Shown: positions 57,461 to 64,000 of the stretch, piece after piece | Layout of the letters: every line of letters starts with the position of its first letter | How positions within the stretch are numbered: position 1 is the stretch's first letter | Source: JADLGH01 sp964586675 | Lineage (GTDB): Bacteria; Desulfobacterota_D; UBA1144; Nemesobacterales; UBA2774 | Direction of reading: 5' to 3' | Length of the DNA stretch: 64,000 bases | Assembly: GCA_964586675.1 (NCBI GenBank) | Contig: CAZPHQ010000012.1 | Span: 1 to 64,000 of the forward strand | Notes under the pieces: generated by a model | What the model saw: the letters and a program-made list of their open reading frames with translations, nothing else | Told to the model about the DNA's origin: nothing | Database searches by the model: none | Translations under genes and position numbers: made by a program

Positions 57461-58342
57461 TCAGGCTGTGCACCCGGGCATTCTTCCCGAGTTCCCGGTA
57501 ATGTCCGCCCGTTCCAGACGGCGTTCGCCACTATAGGCGGAGCTGATTATGTTATGCAGCTCGGATGCGAGGTCCTTTCTGGAATTCGATGAAGACGCGT
57601 CCACGGGCTCCAGGATCTTGAGCTCGGCGTCTATGGATTTGACGGTCAGGAGCGTATCCGCGTGCTTGAAGAATTCCATGTCGCCGTAAAAGTAAACGAG
57701 GTCCCTGTTGTGAGGGCCGATATCCTCCCCGTCTATCTTCGTGTACTTTATGCAGACGGGCAGAATCTCCACCCCGGCTTTTTGCGCGACGCTTAGAAGA
57801 GGGACTTTAAACGGCAGCACCCGCTCTCCGCTGGACGTGGTCCCTTCGGGAAAGAGCACGACGTTCAGGCCCATTCTGAGTATATCTACTATGGATTCTA
57901 TTTCCGAGCGCAGGTTGGTCCTGTTCCTCCTTTCCACAAAGAACCCGCCGCTGAGCTCTGTGGCCCTGCCCAGGAGGAAAGTTTCCTTTACCTCGTCGAC
58001 GCTCGCTATAAAGCAGGCCGGAAACTCCGAAAACAACAGGAATATGTCGAGATAGGACACATGGTTTGACAGTACTAAATAGGTCTTTTCCCTGGAATAA
58101 CTGCTTCCGCTTTTATCCATGCGGACCGTGATTCCGAAGTTCTTCTTCATGAGCTTCGAGAAAAAAGATGTCAGCCTCATACAAGTGTAGAGCATCTTTT
58201 TTCTGTCGCGGAGGATCTTTCTAGCTACCGTGGTGCTGATCAGAAATGACGAGACTATGCCAAAGAAAAAGAATTTCTTTAAGAGCTTTTTAATCGTTTG
58301 CTCCCTTGTACCTCTTTTCAAATGATTTTGAAAGGAGCTCAA
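57461..58342 (-). CDS. PlsC-like acyltransferase, probable OlsA partner
   Basis: A 293-residue membrane acyltransferase. An N-terminal hydrophobic stretch (about 28-45) anchors it; NHVSYLD (NHx4D) and FPEGTTSSG are the catalytic and phosphate motifs, with GGFFVERRNR between. It follows the OlsB-like gene with a 53-base overlap, the arrangement of olsB-olsA, so O-acylation of lyso-ornithine lipid is the leading idea; ordinary lysophosphatidate acylation is the alternative. The first ATG (58342) is inside the upstream gene; a strong GGGAG lies a few bases before an ATT at 58290-58292 region, so the true start may be non-canonical and shorter. Confidence 0.78.
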   Translation of the reverse strand: MSSFQNHLKRGTREQTIKKLLKKFFFFGIVSSFLISTTVARKILRDRKKMLYTCMRLTSFFSKLMKKNFGITVRMDKSGSSYSREKTYLVLSNHVSYLDIFLLFSEFPACFIASVDEVKETFLLGRATELSGGFFVERRNRTNLRSEIESIVDILRMGLNVVLFPEGTTSSGERVLPFKVPLLSVAQKAGVEILPVCIKYTKIDGEDIGPHNRDLVYFYGDMEFFKHADTLLTVKSIDAELKILEPVDASSSNSRKDLASELHNIISSAYSGERRLERADITGNSGRMPGCTA

Positions 58343-59147
58343 GGTCGAGCACGGTGAAGAAATCGGCGCACTTGAACTTCATGTCGATTGCGGGCTCGCC
58401 GCATATGACGGACCCCGCCTTTAGATAGCTCTTTAAAAGGGGAGGTATAAATTCCTCTATGGATTCGGTCTTTATGCCGAACTTGTCGAAGGCACTTATG
58501 TAATGGTCGAGCTCCTTTATCCTGTGTTTTTCCTTCGGGAAAACCCTGAAATCTTCAGGCGACAGGTAAAGCTCCTTTATGTACTTGTATATAAGGCTTA
58601 TCTCGACAGGGTTCGTCGTCCCTATGCTGGAGCAGCCGAAGAGGTACTTTGCCTTTATGGCCCTGAAGTATTCTGTCAGCCCTTTCCATAGGAGCGCGAT
58701 GCCGGTGCCGTTCCTGTAGTCCTTGTGAACGCAGGCCCTTCCGAGCTCGAGCTTTATGCCGCTCGCGTTTTTTACCTGCTCGATATCGAACTCGGACTCC
58801 GAATAAAACTTGTCGGAAAAGGTGGACGATATGAACCTGTATGTTCCGATGACCATGTTCTGCTTCTTCTCGAGTATTATGAGATGGTCGCAGATGGAGT
58901 CGAACTTGTCTATGTCGGTCCTGGTGAAGTTGTCCTTGTTGAGAGTCTCCCTGTAGAAGACCTCGTATCTCAGGTCGAGAGCCTGCTCCAGCTCGAAAAT
59001 GTTTTCGACAGTTTTTATTACGAAGCGGTTACTTTCTATATAAAGCGGGACCTTGGGCCGGAACTGCCGCAGCTTCCACTTGAACGCGCTCCTTAGGACG
59101 TTCGAGCCTGTGACAGTATTCTTCAATGATGTGACTTTTTTCGTCAT
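58290..59147 (-). CDS. OlsB-like GNAT N-acyltransferase
   Basis: A 285-residue Acetyltransf_5/hemolysin-like acyltransferase. Diagnostic parts are ALDLRYEVFYRE, DKFDSICDHLIILE, IGTYRFIS, FYSESEFDIEQV, ELGRACVHKDYRNGTGIALLWKGL, YLFGCSSIG, and the C-terminal IPPLLKSYLKAGSVICGEPAIDMKFKCADFFTVLDLELL. OlsB uses acyl-ACP to N-acylate ornithine, giving lyso-ornithine lipid, a phosphorus-free membrane lipid. Glycine or other amino lipids are alternatives. It is first in the pair with the PlsC-like gene. Compared with its neighbours the gene is less GC-rich by eye. Confidence 0.8.
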   Translation of the reverse strand: MTKKVTSLKNTVTGSNVLRSAFKWKLRQFRPKVPLYIESNRFVIKTVENIFELEQALDLRYEVFYRETLNKDNFTRTDIDKFDSICDHLIILEKKQNMVIGTYRFISSTFSDKFYSESEFDIEQVKNASGIKLELGRACVHKDYRNGTGIALLWKGLTEYFRAIKAKYLFGCSSIGTTNPVEISLIYKYIKELYLSPEDFRVFPKEKHRIKELDHYISAFDKFGIKTESIEEFIPPLLKSYLKAGSVICGEPAIDMKFKCADFFTVLDLELLSKSFEKRYKGAND

Positions 59148-59626
59148 ACGATTGTTTTCTCCGGTAGCCTTTCTAACACAGTTTTATAACATCCAAATAT
59201 TTAGTTTCAGCTAATCAGCGGTTAATTCACCGTTTACAAGACGTATCCATTATATCTAAAAAAGGGATATAAAGTCCAGATGCGAACGGGGCGAATTGTT
59301 CGGGACGAACCTGCATTTCCTCTAAATATTCCCTTAATAAAATGGAATTACAATACTTTGCGGAAAGTGCCGCCGCATATGTGCCATACTACACTATCGC
59401 TTTTAATCGACCGAAAAGAGTGGAGAGCATCCTCGCGGAGCCCCCACCTTCGCTTCGGGGACGGGCCGCTTGGAATAAAAAGCGCGATGGAATATAATTT
59501 GGTTTCTCCCGCAGGCGCGGCTCGTTCATTTAAAATCTGTTTTCGGGGCGGATTCGGAGCGGCTGCCGTAGCGCTCGCCGCATATCCGTTCCGGAGCCGC
59601 CGTGGCCACGGCCTTATAGATCTGAC
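59148..59626. other. 479-base gap without a convincing gene
   Basis: The left 120 bases hold the likely minus-strand promoter of the OlsB-like gene, AT-rich, with a small palindrome CGGT-N6-ACCG near 59220. The rest is GC-richer with open frames on both strands that show no family signature, biased composition or ribosome site. I saw no tRNA, SRP RNA, RNase P RNA or tmRNA hallmark. Confidence 0.4.
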
Positions 59627-60691
59627 ATGAAAGTACTGTTCGGCATACAGGGTACAGGCAATGGCCATATCTCCCGCTCACGCGAGCTCCTCCGCTATCT
59701 CCGGGAGCGCGCGAGCGTGGACGTTCTCCTGAGCGGATACCATCACGAAGTCGATCTGGGATTTGAGGTCAAGTACAACCTCCCCGGGCTCGGGTTCACC
59801 TTCGGCAAGAGGGGGGGCATAGATTACGTCCAGTCTTTCAGGCATTTAAGCCCGCGAAAGCTTATCTCGGACATATACAGTCTTCCGGTCGAAAAATACG
59901 ACCTCGTGCTCACCGACTTCGAGCCCATAACGGCCTGGGCGGCGCGCGTTAAGAGGCGCCCCTCTGTCGCCATATCGCACCAGGCGGCGCTCCTTTCCCC
60001 CAGGATCCCTCGTCCGCCCGGCGGCCGCAACCGGTTTCAGGAAATGGTGCTCGAATGGTACGCCCCCGCGCCAGTTCTTATAGGGCTCCACTTCGAGCGC
60101 TACGACGATTTCATATTCACGCCGATAATAAGGGAAGAGGTGAGGAAGCAGGAGCCGCGGAACGACGGTCACTATACCGTGTATCTCCCTTCCTACGACT
60201 ACGCCCGCATATCCGGGATACTGAAAAAAATAGACGTGGAATGGGAGGTCTTTTCAAAGCACCACAAGGGCGAGGCGTTCGAGGACGGTAACGTTACTGT
60301 CCGCAGGGTCGATAACGCCGGCTTTGTGCAAAGCCTAGTCACGTGCGAGGGCATATTGTGCAACGCCGGTTTCGAGGCGCCGGCCGAGGCCCTTTACCTC
60401 GGGAAGAAGATAATGGTCGTCCCGATGAAAGGGCAGTACGAGCAGCAGTGTAACGCAGAGGCGCTCGGAAGAATGGGTGTGCCCGTGATAAGAAGGGTCG
60501 ACGCCGGATTCCCGGACATCTTATCCGGCTGGATAAATTCCGGATATTCCTACAGGCCAGATTACCGGAACAACCTTCCGGAAATAGTCGACAGGATACT
60601 CGAAGGCCGCCCGGACGCAGGGCGCGCGGACGAGCTTAACTCCGAAAGCGGACTCGGCGGCGACAGGGCCCCCTTAGGCCAGCCGGAGTAA
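59627..60691 (+). CDS. MJ1255/VC2487-type glycosyltransferase
   Basis: A 354-residue GT-B fold protein. The N-terminus MKVLFGIQGTGNGHISRSRELLRYLRERA and ISHQAALLSPRIPRP match a small group annotated as MJ1255/VC2487-type or UDP-N-acetylglucosamine:LPS-like transferases. The donor half has VTCEGILCNAGFEAPAEALYLGKKIMVVPMKGQYEQQCNAEAL, the pattern of MurG-like enzymes. The acceptor is unknown. The C-terminal 20 residues are polar and unlikely to be folded. It is a single gene on the plus strand within an otherwise minus-strand envelope region. Confidence 0.8.
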   Translation: MKVLFGIQGTGNGHISRSRELLRYLRERASVDVLLSGYHHEVDLGFEVKYNLPGLGFTFGKRGGIDYVQSFRHLSPRKLISDIYSLPVEKYDLVLTDFEPITAWAARVKRRPSVAISHQAALLSPRIPRPPGGRNRFQEMVLEWYAPAPVLIGLHFERYDDFIFTPIIREEVRKQEPRNDGHYTVYLPSYDYARISGILKKIDVEWEVFSKHHKGEAFEDGNVTVRRVDNAGFVQSLVTCEGILCNAGFEAPAEALYLGKKIMVVPMKGQYEQQCNAEALGRMGVPVIRRVDAGFPDILSGWINSGYSYRPDYRNNLPEIVDRILEGRPDAGRADELNSESGLGGDRAPLGQPE

Positions 60692-60712
60692 AACCCCGGC
60701 GCGCATTTCCGG

Positions 60713-60741
60713 CCCCGCTATTCCCCGCGGCGGTTTTTACT
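60713..60741 (+). terminator. Weak terminator between convergent genes
   Basis: CCGC and GCGG with further CGG pairing lie just before TTTTT. The stem is short and it overlaps the 3' end of the convergent unknown gene. Confidence 0.35.
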
Positions 60742-61309
60742 GCTTTGATTCGCCGCCCCTGGTCAGGAGCGAAAGGTTTAAGAGCTTCTCGGCGATGTTT
60801 TTATATATCTCGCCTATCTTGAGGAGATTCAGGACTTCGTCCATGTTGTGCCAGTCCTGGACGAGATATGTCAGAAGCACTCTCTTGTGCTGATCCTCTA
60901 TCGACTCGATGAGAGCATAGTCCTCTTCGAGCTTTTCCGAGTTTGGTATCTCCTTTTTCCCGTGCTCGACGAGGGAGATAAGGTGCGGGAGGAGGATATC
61001 GAGCATCTGTTTCGTATCGAATTCCCGGCAAACAGGTTTTTTCGATTTCATATTCTCCATGAGCTGGACGGAATAGTCGAACTTCTGGATAATGGACAGC
61101 ATGAGGCCGAATACTGCCACGTTATCCTGATTCTTGTGCTTTTTGTTTTTTTCCAGCTTGGACTCGAGCTTCAGCTTGAGGTGTATGAGATCGTTTCTGA
61201 GCGCGATGAGATCGCTTTCGCTGCGCGAGTTGATGTAATTCTTAGACTTCGAAACCAGTCTCTCGAATTTGCTCTCTATGAGCAGCTTCTCAATATCGTC
61301 GGTTTCCAT
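60737..61309 (-). CDS. Unknown helical protein, 190 residues
   Basis: I do not recognise this protein. It is predicted nearly all helical, charged and soluble, with heptad-like stretches (ALRNDLIHLKLKLESKLEKNKKHK, VFGLMLSIIQKFDYSVQLMENM, MLDILLPHLISLVEHGKKEIPNSEKLEEDYAL, LLTYLVQDWHNMDEVLNLLKIGEIYKNIAEKLLNLSLL). One cysteine (about 93). No signal peptide or membrane segment. Three exact 11-bp-spaced repeats lie 53-82 bases upstream, so a response regulator may control it. It is codirectional with the GT4 gene but separated by about 125 bases. Confidence 0.6.
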   Translation of the reverse strand: METDDIEKLLIESKFERLVSKSKNYINSRSESDLIALRNDLIHLKLKLESKLEKNKKHKNQDNVAVFGLMLSIIQKFDYSVQLMENMKSKKPVCREFDTKQMLDILLPHLISLVEHGKKEIPNSEKLEEDYALIESIEDQHKRVLLTYLVQDWHNMDEVLNLLKIGEIYKNIAEKLLNLSLLTRGGESKQ

Positions 61310-61361
61310 CGGATTCTCCCTGGAGTTCTTTTTGGCTGAGGAAGGTAGTCTATCTGTGAAT

Positions 61362-61391
61362 TGTTAAGACTATGTTAAGAATTTGTTAAGA
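61362..61391. promoter_or_regulatory. Three 11-bp-spaced direct repeats (response-regulator-like box)
   Basis: TGTTAAGA occurs at 61362, 61373 and 61384, exactly one helical turn apart. Read on the minus strand it is TTAACA three times with five-base spacers, the form bound by PhoP/OmpR-type response regulators; TTAA-N7-TTAA also resembles a CtrA box. It lies upstream of the unknown gene ending at 61309. Confidence 0.55.
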
Positions 61392-61435
61392 AAATCTGCC
61401 TTAGGTCCCGGCGGAAATCGGCCTGAGCCGCTTTT

Positions 61436-62419
61436 TCACGCGAGATGGTTCACGAACTGCTCGGCTATGGAATCCCAGCTCTGAGACCGCGCATACGCGA
61501 GAGCGCCGGCGGAAACGTAATCCAGGTTCCCGAAAGCGTTTTCTATATTTTCTTCGAGGTTGTCCCCGAGGTAACCCGTGGCCCCGTGCCTCACGATATC
61601 GCTCGGGCTCGGCACGTCGTACGCCGCCACGGGAAGCCCGCACGCCATCGCCTCAAGAATGACCAGGCCGAACGTGTCGAGCCTGCTCGGGAAGACGAAT
61701 ACGTCGGCCCTAGCGTACATCCGCCGGAGCTCACCGTGGGGAACCGGGCCGGTGAACTCGACGTCCGGGTATTTCGCCCTGAGCGCGGCGAGATAAGGCC
61801 CGCCGCCAACGAGTATTTTTTTGTATCCGCGTATCCTGCAGAAGTCGTCGAGATTCTTGTCCCTGCTCACCCGCCCGACGGTTATGATCGTTCTCTCCCC
61901 CCGCGGCTTGGTTTCGGGTTCCGGGTAAAAGAGCTCCGCGTCGACGCCCCGGCCCCACACCATGCAGTTACTGAGTCCGAGCTCCCTTGTTATGCTCCTC
62001 GTCGTGACGAGCACCTTCCGGCTGCACATGTGGAACCATCTGATGTAAGCCCACGTCATGAACGCCGGAACTTTATAGAGAAGCCAACCGTAATCCGCGA
62101 TCCTCGTATGGTAGGAGGTGTTGTAGCTTATCCGGTTCTTCCTGCAGAGCTGCCTTACGGCGAACCCCAAAGGCCCTTCTGTTGCGATATGCACCCTGTC
62201 GGGCGAGCAGGCGCCCAGGTACCTGTCCGCCAGGTCGGCGGCATTCGTTACGACCGGTATGTTGTGTATCAGAATGGGAAGCGTTTCCGACCCCTCGACG
62301 TAGGGATTGAGCACCGTAATGTCGTGCTCTCTTCGAATGAGATCCGTTATGTAGCTCAACGTATGCGCGACGCCGTTTATCTGTGGTGGCCACGCATCCG
62401 TTACGAGCAGGATCCTCAT
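61436..62419 (-). CDS. GT4 glycosyltransferase, glycolipid-synthase-like
   Basis: A 327-residue GT-B enzyme. MRILLVTDAWPPQINGVAHTLSYITDLIRR is the acceptor-side start, and PSRLDTFGLVILEAMACGLPVAAYDVPSPSDIVRHGATG is the donor motif. The xxxDTFGLVxLEAxACGxPVAA form occurs in GT4 enzymes that glycosylate diacylglycerol or similar lipids (MgtA, Agt, SQDG-type), as well as in mannosyltransferases. It is third in an operon after a GT2 and a PAP2 phosphatase gene, fitting a lipid acceptor made by dephosphorylation. The exact sugar is unknown. Confidence 0.83.
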   Translation of the reverse strand: MRILLVTDAWPPQINGVAHTLSYITDLIRREHDITVLNPYVEGSETLPILIHNIPVVTNAADLADRYLGACSPDRVHIATEGPLGFAVRQLCRKNRISYNTSYHTRIADYGWLLYKVPAFMTWAYIRWFHMCSRKVLVTTRSITRELGLSNCMVWGRGVDAELFYPEPETKPRGERTIITVGRVSRDKNLDDFCRIRGYKKILVGGGPYLAALRAKYPDVEFTGPVPHGELRRMYARADVFVFPSRLDTFGLVILEAMACGLPVAAYDVPSPSDIVRHGATGYLGDNLEENIENAFGNLDYVSAGALAYARSQSWDSIAEQFVNHLA

Positions 62420-62470
62420 CGAGTTATCCTCCGATTGAAAACCTCTCCGGGTTCTTCGGGCGGCTCATGT

Positions 62471-63109
62471 TCATAGCGAGTTGGTAAGGTAGAGAATGCC
62501 GATAACGGTAACTGCGCCGAGGAAGCTGCCGGCGATTGTCTGGTAGAGCGTGTGCCTTCCGAGCCTTATTCTCGACCACGCTATGACGGGTATTATGAGG
62601 GTTAATGGTATCACCGCCTCACCGTAAAGCGCTATAGCCAGGAACGAGAGCCCCGCGGCCGAGGTGCAGTGACCGCTGATCTTCCATTTAAGCGTTATCA
62701 GGAAGACGAGCAGTATCTGAATGAGCGCGACGGCCGTTACGATAATCATCAGCCTCGGCGCGTCGAGAAGAAAAGTTACGATGAAAACGAGCGAGGCGTA
62801 TGTAAAAATCACGAGGAGCGGCTTTGCGCGCTCTTCCCTTCGGCTCAGGTGAAAATCGCTGACGGCCCCTGAATGGACGAGCGAGAAAATGTAGAGCGTC
62901 GGCGGTATTATCAGAAGCGCTATGAAGACGAATATCCACGAGAGCGACGAATCGGCCTTCGCGGCGTGCGCCGTTACGACGATGCATGCAAGCGCTATGA
63001 GCGGGGGGCTGAAGACGTTGGAGATGAGACGCGCCGACTTGTCTCGCCATCCCTCCGGGATGACTATCGGCTCCGCCGACTGCTGATATAGTTTTTTGTC
63101 AGTTTCCAT
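62471..63109 (-). CDS. PAP2 family membrane phosphatase
   Basis: A 212-residue polytopic membrane protein with about six hydrophobic helices. The second motif is SGHCTS with His147, and the third is SRIRLGRHTLYQTIAG with Arg180 and His186. At the usual Asp of SRxxxxxHxxxD there is Gln190, an uncommon change. The first motif (KxxxxxxRP) is not clearly kept; RREERAKPL (about 90-98) is the nearest. A phosphatidate or prenyl-phosphate phosphatase role is plausible. Start at 63109 with GGAG upstream; it overlaps the GT2 gene by 11 bases. Confidence 0.75.
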   Translation of the reverse strand: METDKKLYQQSAEPIVIPEGWRDKSARLISNVFSPPLIALACIVVTAHAAKADSSLSWIFVFIALLIIPPTLYIFSLVHSGAVSDFHLSRREERAKPLLVIFTYASLVFIVTFLLDAPRLMIIVTAVALIQILLVFLITLKWKISGHCTSAAGLSFLAIALYGEAVIPLTLIIPVIAWSRIRLGRHTLYQTIAGSFLGAVTVIGILYLTNSL

Positions 63110-63833
63110 TTCGGAACTCCGTGTCCGAATCGTATCCGCGCCAGTATCCCCAATCGCCACCGCGCCATCTATCCGGAATCAGCCCGAAGTAAAGCGCGGT
63201 GCATCTCGTGAGAGAGTGAAGGGTCTTTTTCGTCCTTCCCATTTCCACCCGCCTGTGGTCCTTCGCGTAAACGACGAGGTCGAAGGTGAAGTGCGCTGTA
63301 AATCCCGAGCGCTTCACTCGCCATGCGAGCTCGGAGTCTTCGTTGCACGCGAGCGCCGCATCGAAGCCCCCCGATTCGAGGTAGGCTTCCCTTCGTATAA
63401 TGAAGTTCGACCCCGAGGCAGCCGGAACACCCAGAAGGTGTATCAGGAATTGTCCGTAAGCGAACCATTTATAATAGCCCGCGTACCTGTCGCGGGAGAG
63501 CTTTGGTCCGTAGATCAAATCGTATTCTTCGAGCTTCCGGATGTTGCTGAAGTACTCCTCGGAGAATACGACATCGGCGTCTGTAAAGAGGAGCCAGGGT
63601 GTATTGGCCGCGTCCGCTCCCGCCAAACGCGCTTCTGTTACGGTGCCCGGATACCTGATAAGTGTAGTATAATGCGGGCGCGCCCGAGAAACAATATCGG
63701 GCGTCGAATCCGTGCTGGCGTCTACCACTACCAGCCTTATCCCGTCCGGTATCGAGCCCAGGAAATTTCCGATGTTCCTTTCTTCGTTTCTGGTGGGAAC
63801 AATTACAGTTAAATCGCCGGGATGAATCGCCAT
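63099..63833 (-). CDS. Glycosyltransferase family 2
   Basis: A 244-residue GT-A fold transferase. LTVIVPTRNEERNIGNFLGSIP is the GT2 N-terminus, LLFTDADVVFSEEYF the DxD metal motif, ASGSNFIIRREAYLESGGFDAALACNEDSELAWRVKRSG the acceptor and ED region. A small hydrophobic stretch (about 128-140) could touch the membrane. It starts the minus-strand run GT2-PAP2-GT4 and overlaps the PAP2 gene by 11 bases, so all three are likely one operon. Sugar and acceptor are unknown. Confidence 0.83.
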   Translation of the reverse strand: MAIHPGDLTVIVPTRNEERNIGNFLGSIPDGIRLVVVDASTDSTPDIVSRARPHYTTLIRYPGTVTEARLAGADAANTPWLLFTDADVVFSEEYFSNIRKLEEYDLIYGPKLSRDRYAGYYKWFAYGQFLIHLLGVPAASGSNFIIRREAYLESGGFDAALACNEDSELAWRVKRSGFTAHFTFDLVVYAKDHRRVEMGRTKKTLHSLTRCTALYFGLIPDRWRGGDWGYWRGYDSDTEFRNGN

Positions 63834-63902
63834 TACGATTAATATATTAATGACGGCGTATTAAGGCGCTTTTAACGAAGTGTGAATTTGCAGTTAAAGG
63901 AC

Positions 63903-63918
63903 GGCGCTTTCAGGGCGC
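63903..63918. terminator. Small GC hairpin after the Hsp20-like gene
   Basis: GGCGC and GCGCC arms pair around a six-base loop directly downstream of the stop of the minus-strand gene at the edge. The T-run is weak. Confidence 0.3.
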
Positions 63919-63919
63919 C

Positions 63920-64000
63920 TTATTTCTTTGTCGTTTTCGGCGGCTTCTCGAATGTTATCCTGAGCACGCCGCCCTCGAGGTTCGCCTTCTCGACGTTGAG
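63920..64000 (-). CDS. C-terminal fragment, probably Hsp20/alpha-crystallin-like
   Basis: The last 26 codons of a gene that runs off the right edge. The readable part contains NVEKANLEGGVLRITFEK, close to the beta9-IxI-region of small heat shock proteins (...NGVLTITLPK), followed by a short Lys/Pro/Thr tail and TAA. The family call rests on this short stretch only. Confidence 0.45.
   Translation of the reverse strand, partial: LNVEKANLEGGVLRITFEKPPKTTKK

Noticed and set aside
59280..59630. Open frames on both strands in the 59.2-59.6 kb gap
   Set aside because: Low-complexity translations rich in Arg, Ser and Ala, no motif, no ribosome site, and they exclude each other.
61445..62476. Long plus-strand frame opposite the GT4 gene
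   Set aside because: Shadow frame; the minus strand carries clear GT4 motifs.
1..64000. Mobile elements, prophage, CRISPR or integrated islands
   Set aside because: No transposase, integrase, phage structural gene, repeat-spacer array or tRNA-flanked direct repeat was found; gene content is housekeeping throughout.

Overview
The window is GC-rich chromosomal DNA from a Gram-negative bacterium and is densely packed with housekeeping genes. I saw no rRNA, tRNA, insertion sequence, prophage or CRISPR array. The Gram-negative call rests on a heptosyltransferase-type GT9 enzyme, PlsC-type acyltransferases, an OlsB-like lipid N-acyltransferase and a periplasmic lytic transglycosylase with a SPOR domain. 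A proteobacterial-type GshA, DapL, an exosortase of the XrtH kind, an EtfD-like iron-sulfur membrane oxidoreductase and an ihfA gene near pheT suggest Deltaproteobacteria/Desulfobacterota or a neighbouring candidate phylum (inference, low certainty). KatG with a two-cysteine OxyR shows that the organism meets oxygen or peroxide.

Layout. 1-9.0 kb: radC, an exosortase and its membrane partner, a HELGH-type membrane metalloprotease, a lytic transglycosylase with a long structured leader, an EtfD-like oxidoreductase, then pabB and pabC. 9.0-14.2 kb: a short AT-rich convergent gap with a perfect parS site and DnaA-box-like sequences, then mnmE, a TetR/AhpD-like pair, a MidA-type methyltransferase and a PlsC. 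14.3-22.8 kb: dapL, a GT2 synthase, a WalJ-like hydrolase, purB, a DsbA-like protein, an RDD protein and gshA. 22.8-34.6 kb: a ClC transporter, a PPOX protein, argH, a nitroreductase, a kinase/Suc_Fer pair, a ROK kinase, and tilS-DUF502-ihfA-pheT with no pheS beside pheT. 34.8-47.7 kb: katG divergent from oxyR with an OxyR-type site between them, a cysteine desulfurase, argC, the glycolytic run gap-pgk-fbaB, a GT9, a nitroreductase and a SAM hydroxide adenosyltransferase family protein. 47.9-57.4 kb: an alpha/beta hydrolase, a CBM48-esterase fusion, an unknown alpha-helical repeat protein, rluD, pgeF, argG, queA and an RlmD-like methyltransferase. 57.4-64 kb: an envelope and lipid region with a PlsC/OlsB pair, an MJ1255-type glycosyltransferase, a GT2-PAP2-GT4 operon, and the 3' end of an Hsp20-like gene at the edge.

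How the genes fit together. gap, pgk and fbaB are consecutive steps of lower glycolysis/gluconeogenesis. argC, argG and argH serve arginine synthesis from three separate places. pabB and pabC make p-aminobenzoate for folate. mnmE, tilS, queA, rluD, the RlmD-like enzyme and pheT serve tRNA/rRNA modification and translation. The right end reads as envelope-lipid chemistry: ornithine-lipid-type acylation, PAP2 phosphatase and glycosyl transfer.

The observations most worth following are the two parS-consensus sites with a DnaA-box cluster near 7.5-9.2 kb (possible origin-proximal locus), the structured leader of the lytic transglycosylase, three exact 11-bp-period repeats upstream of an unknown gene near 61.4 kb, and the possible phosphate-sparing lipid cluster beside them.
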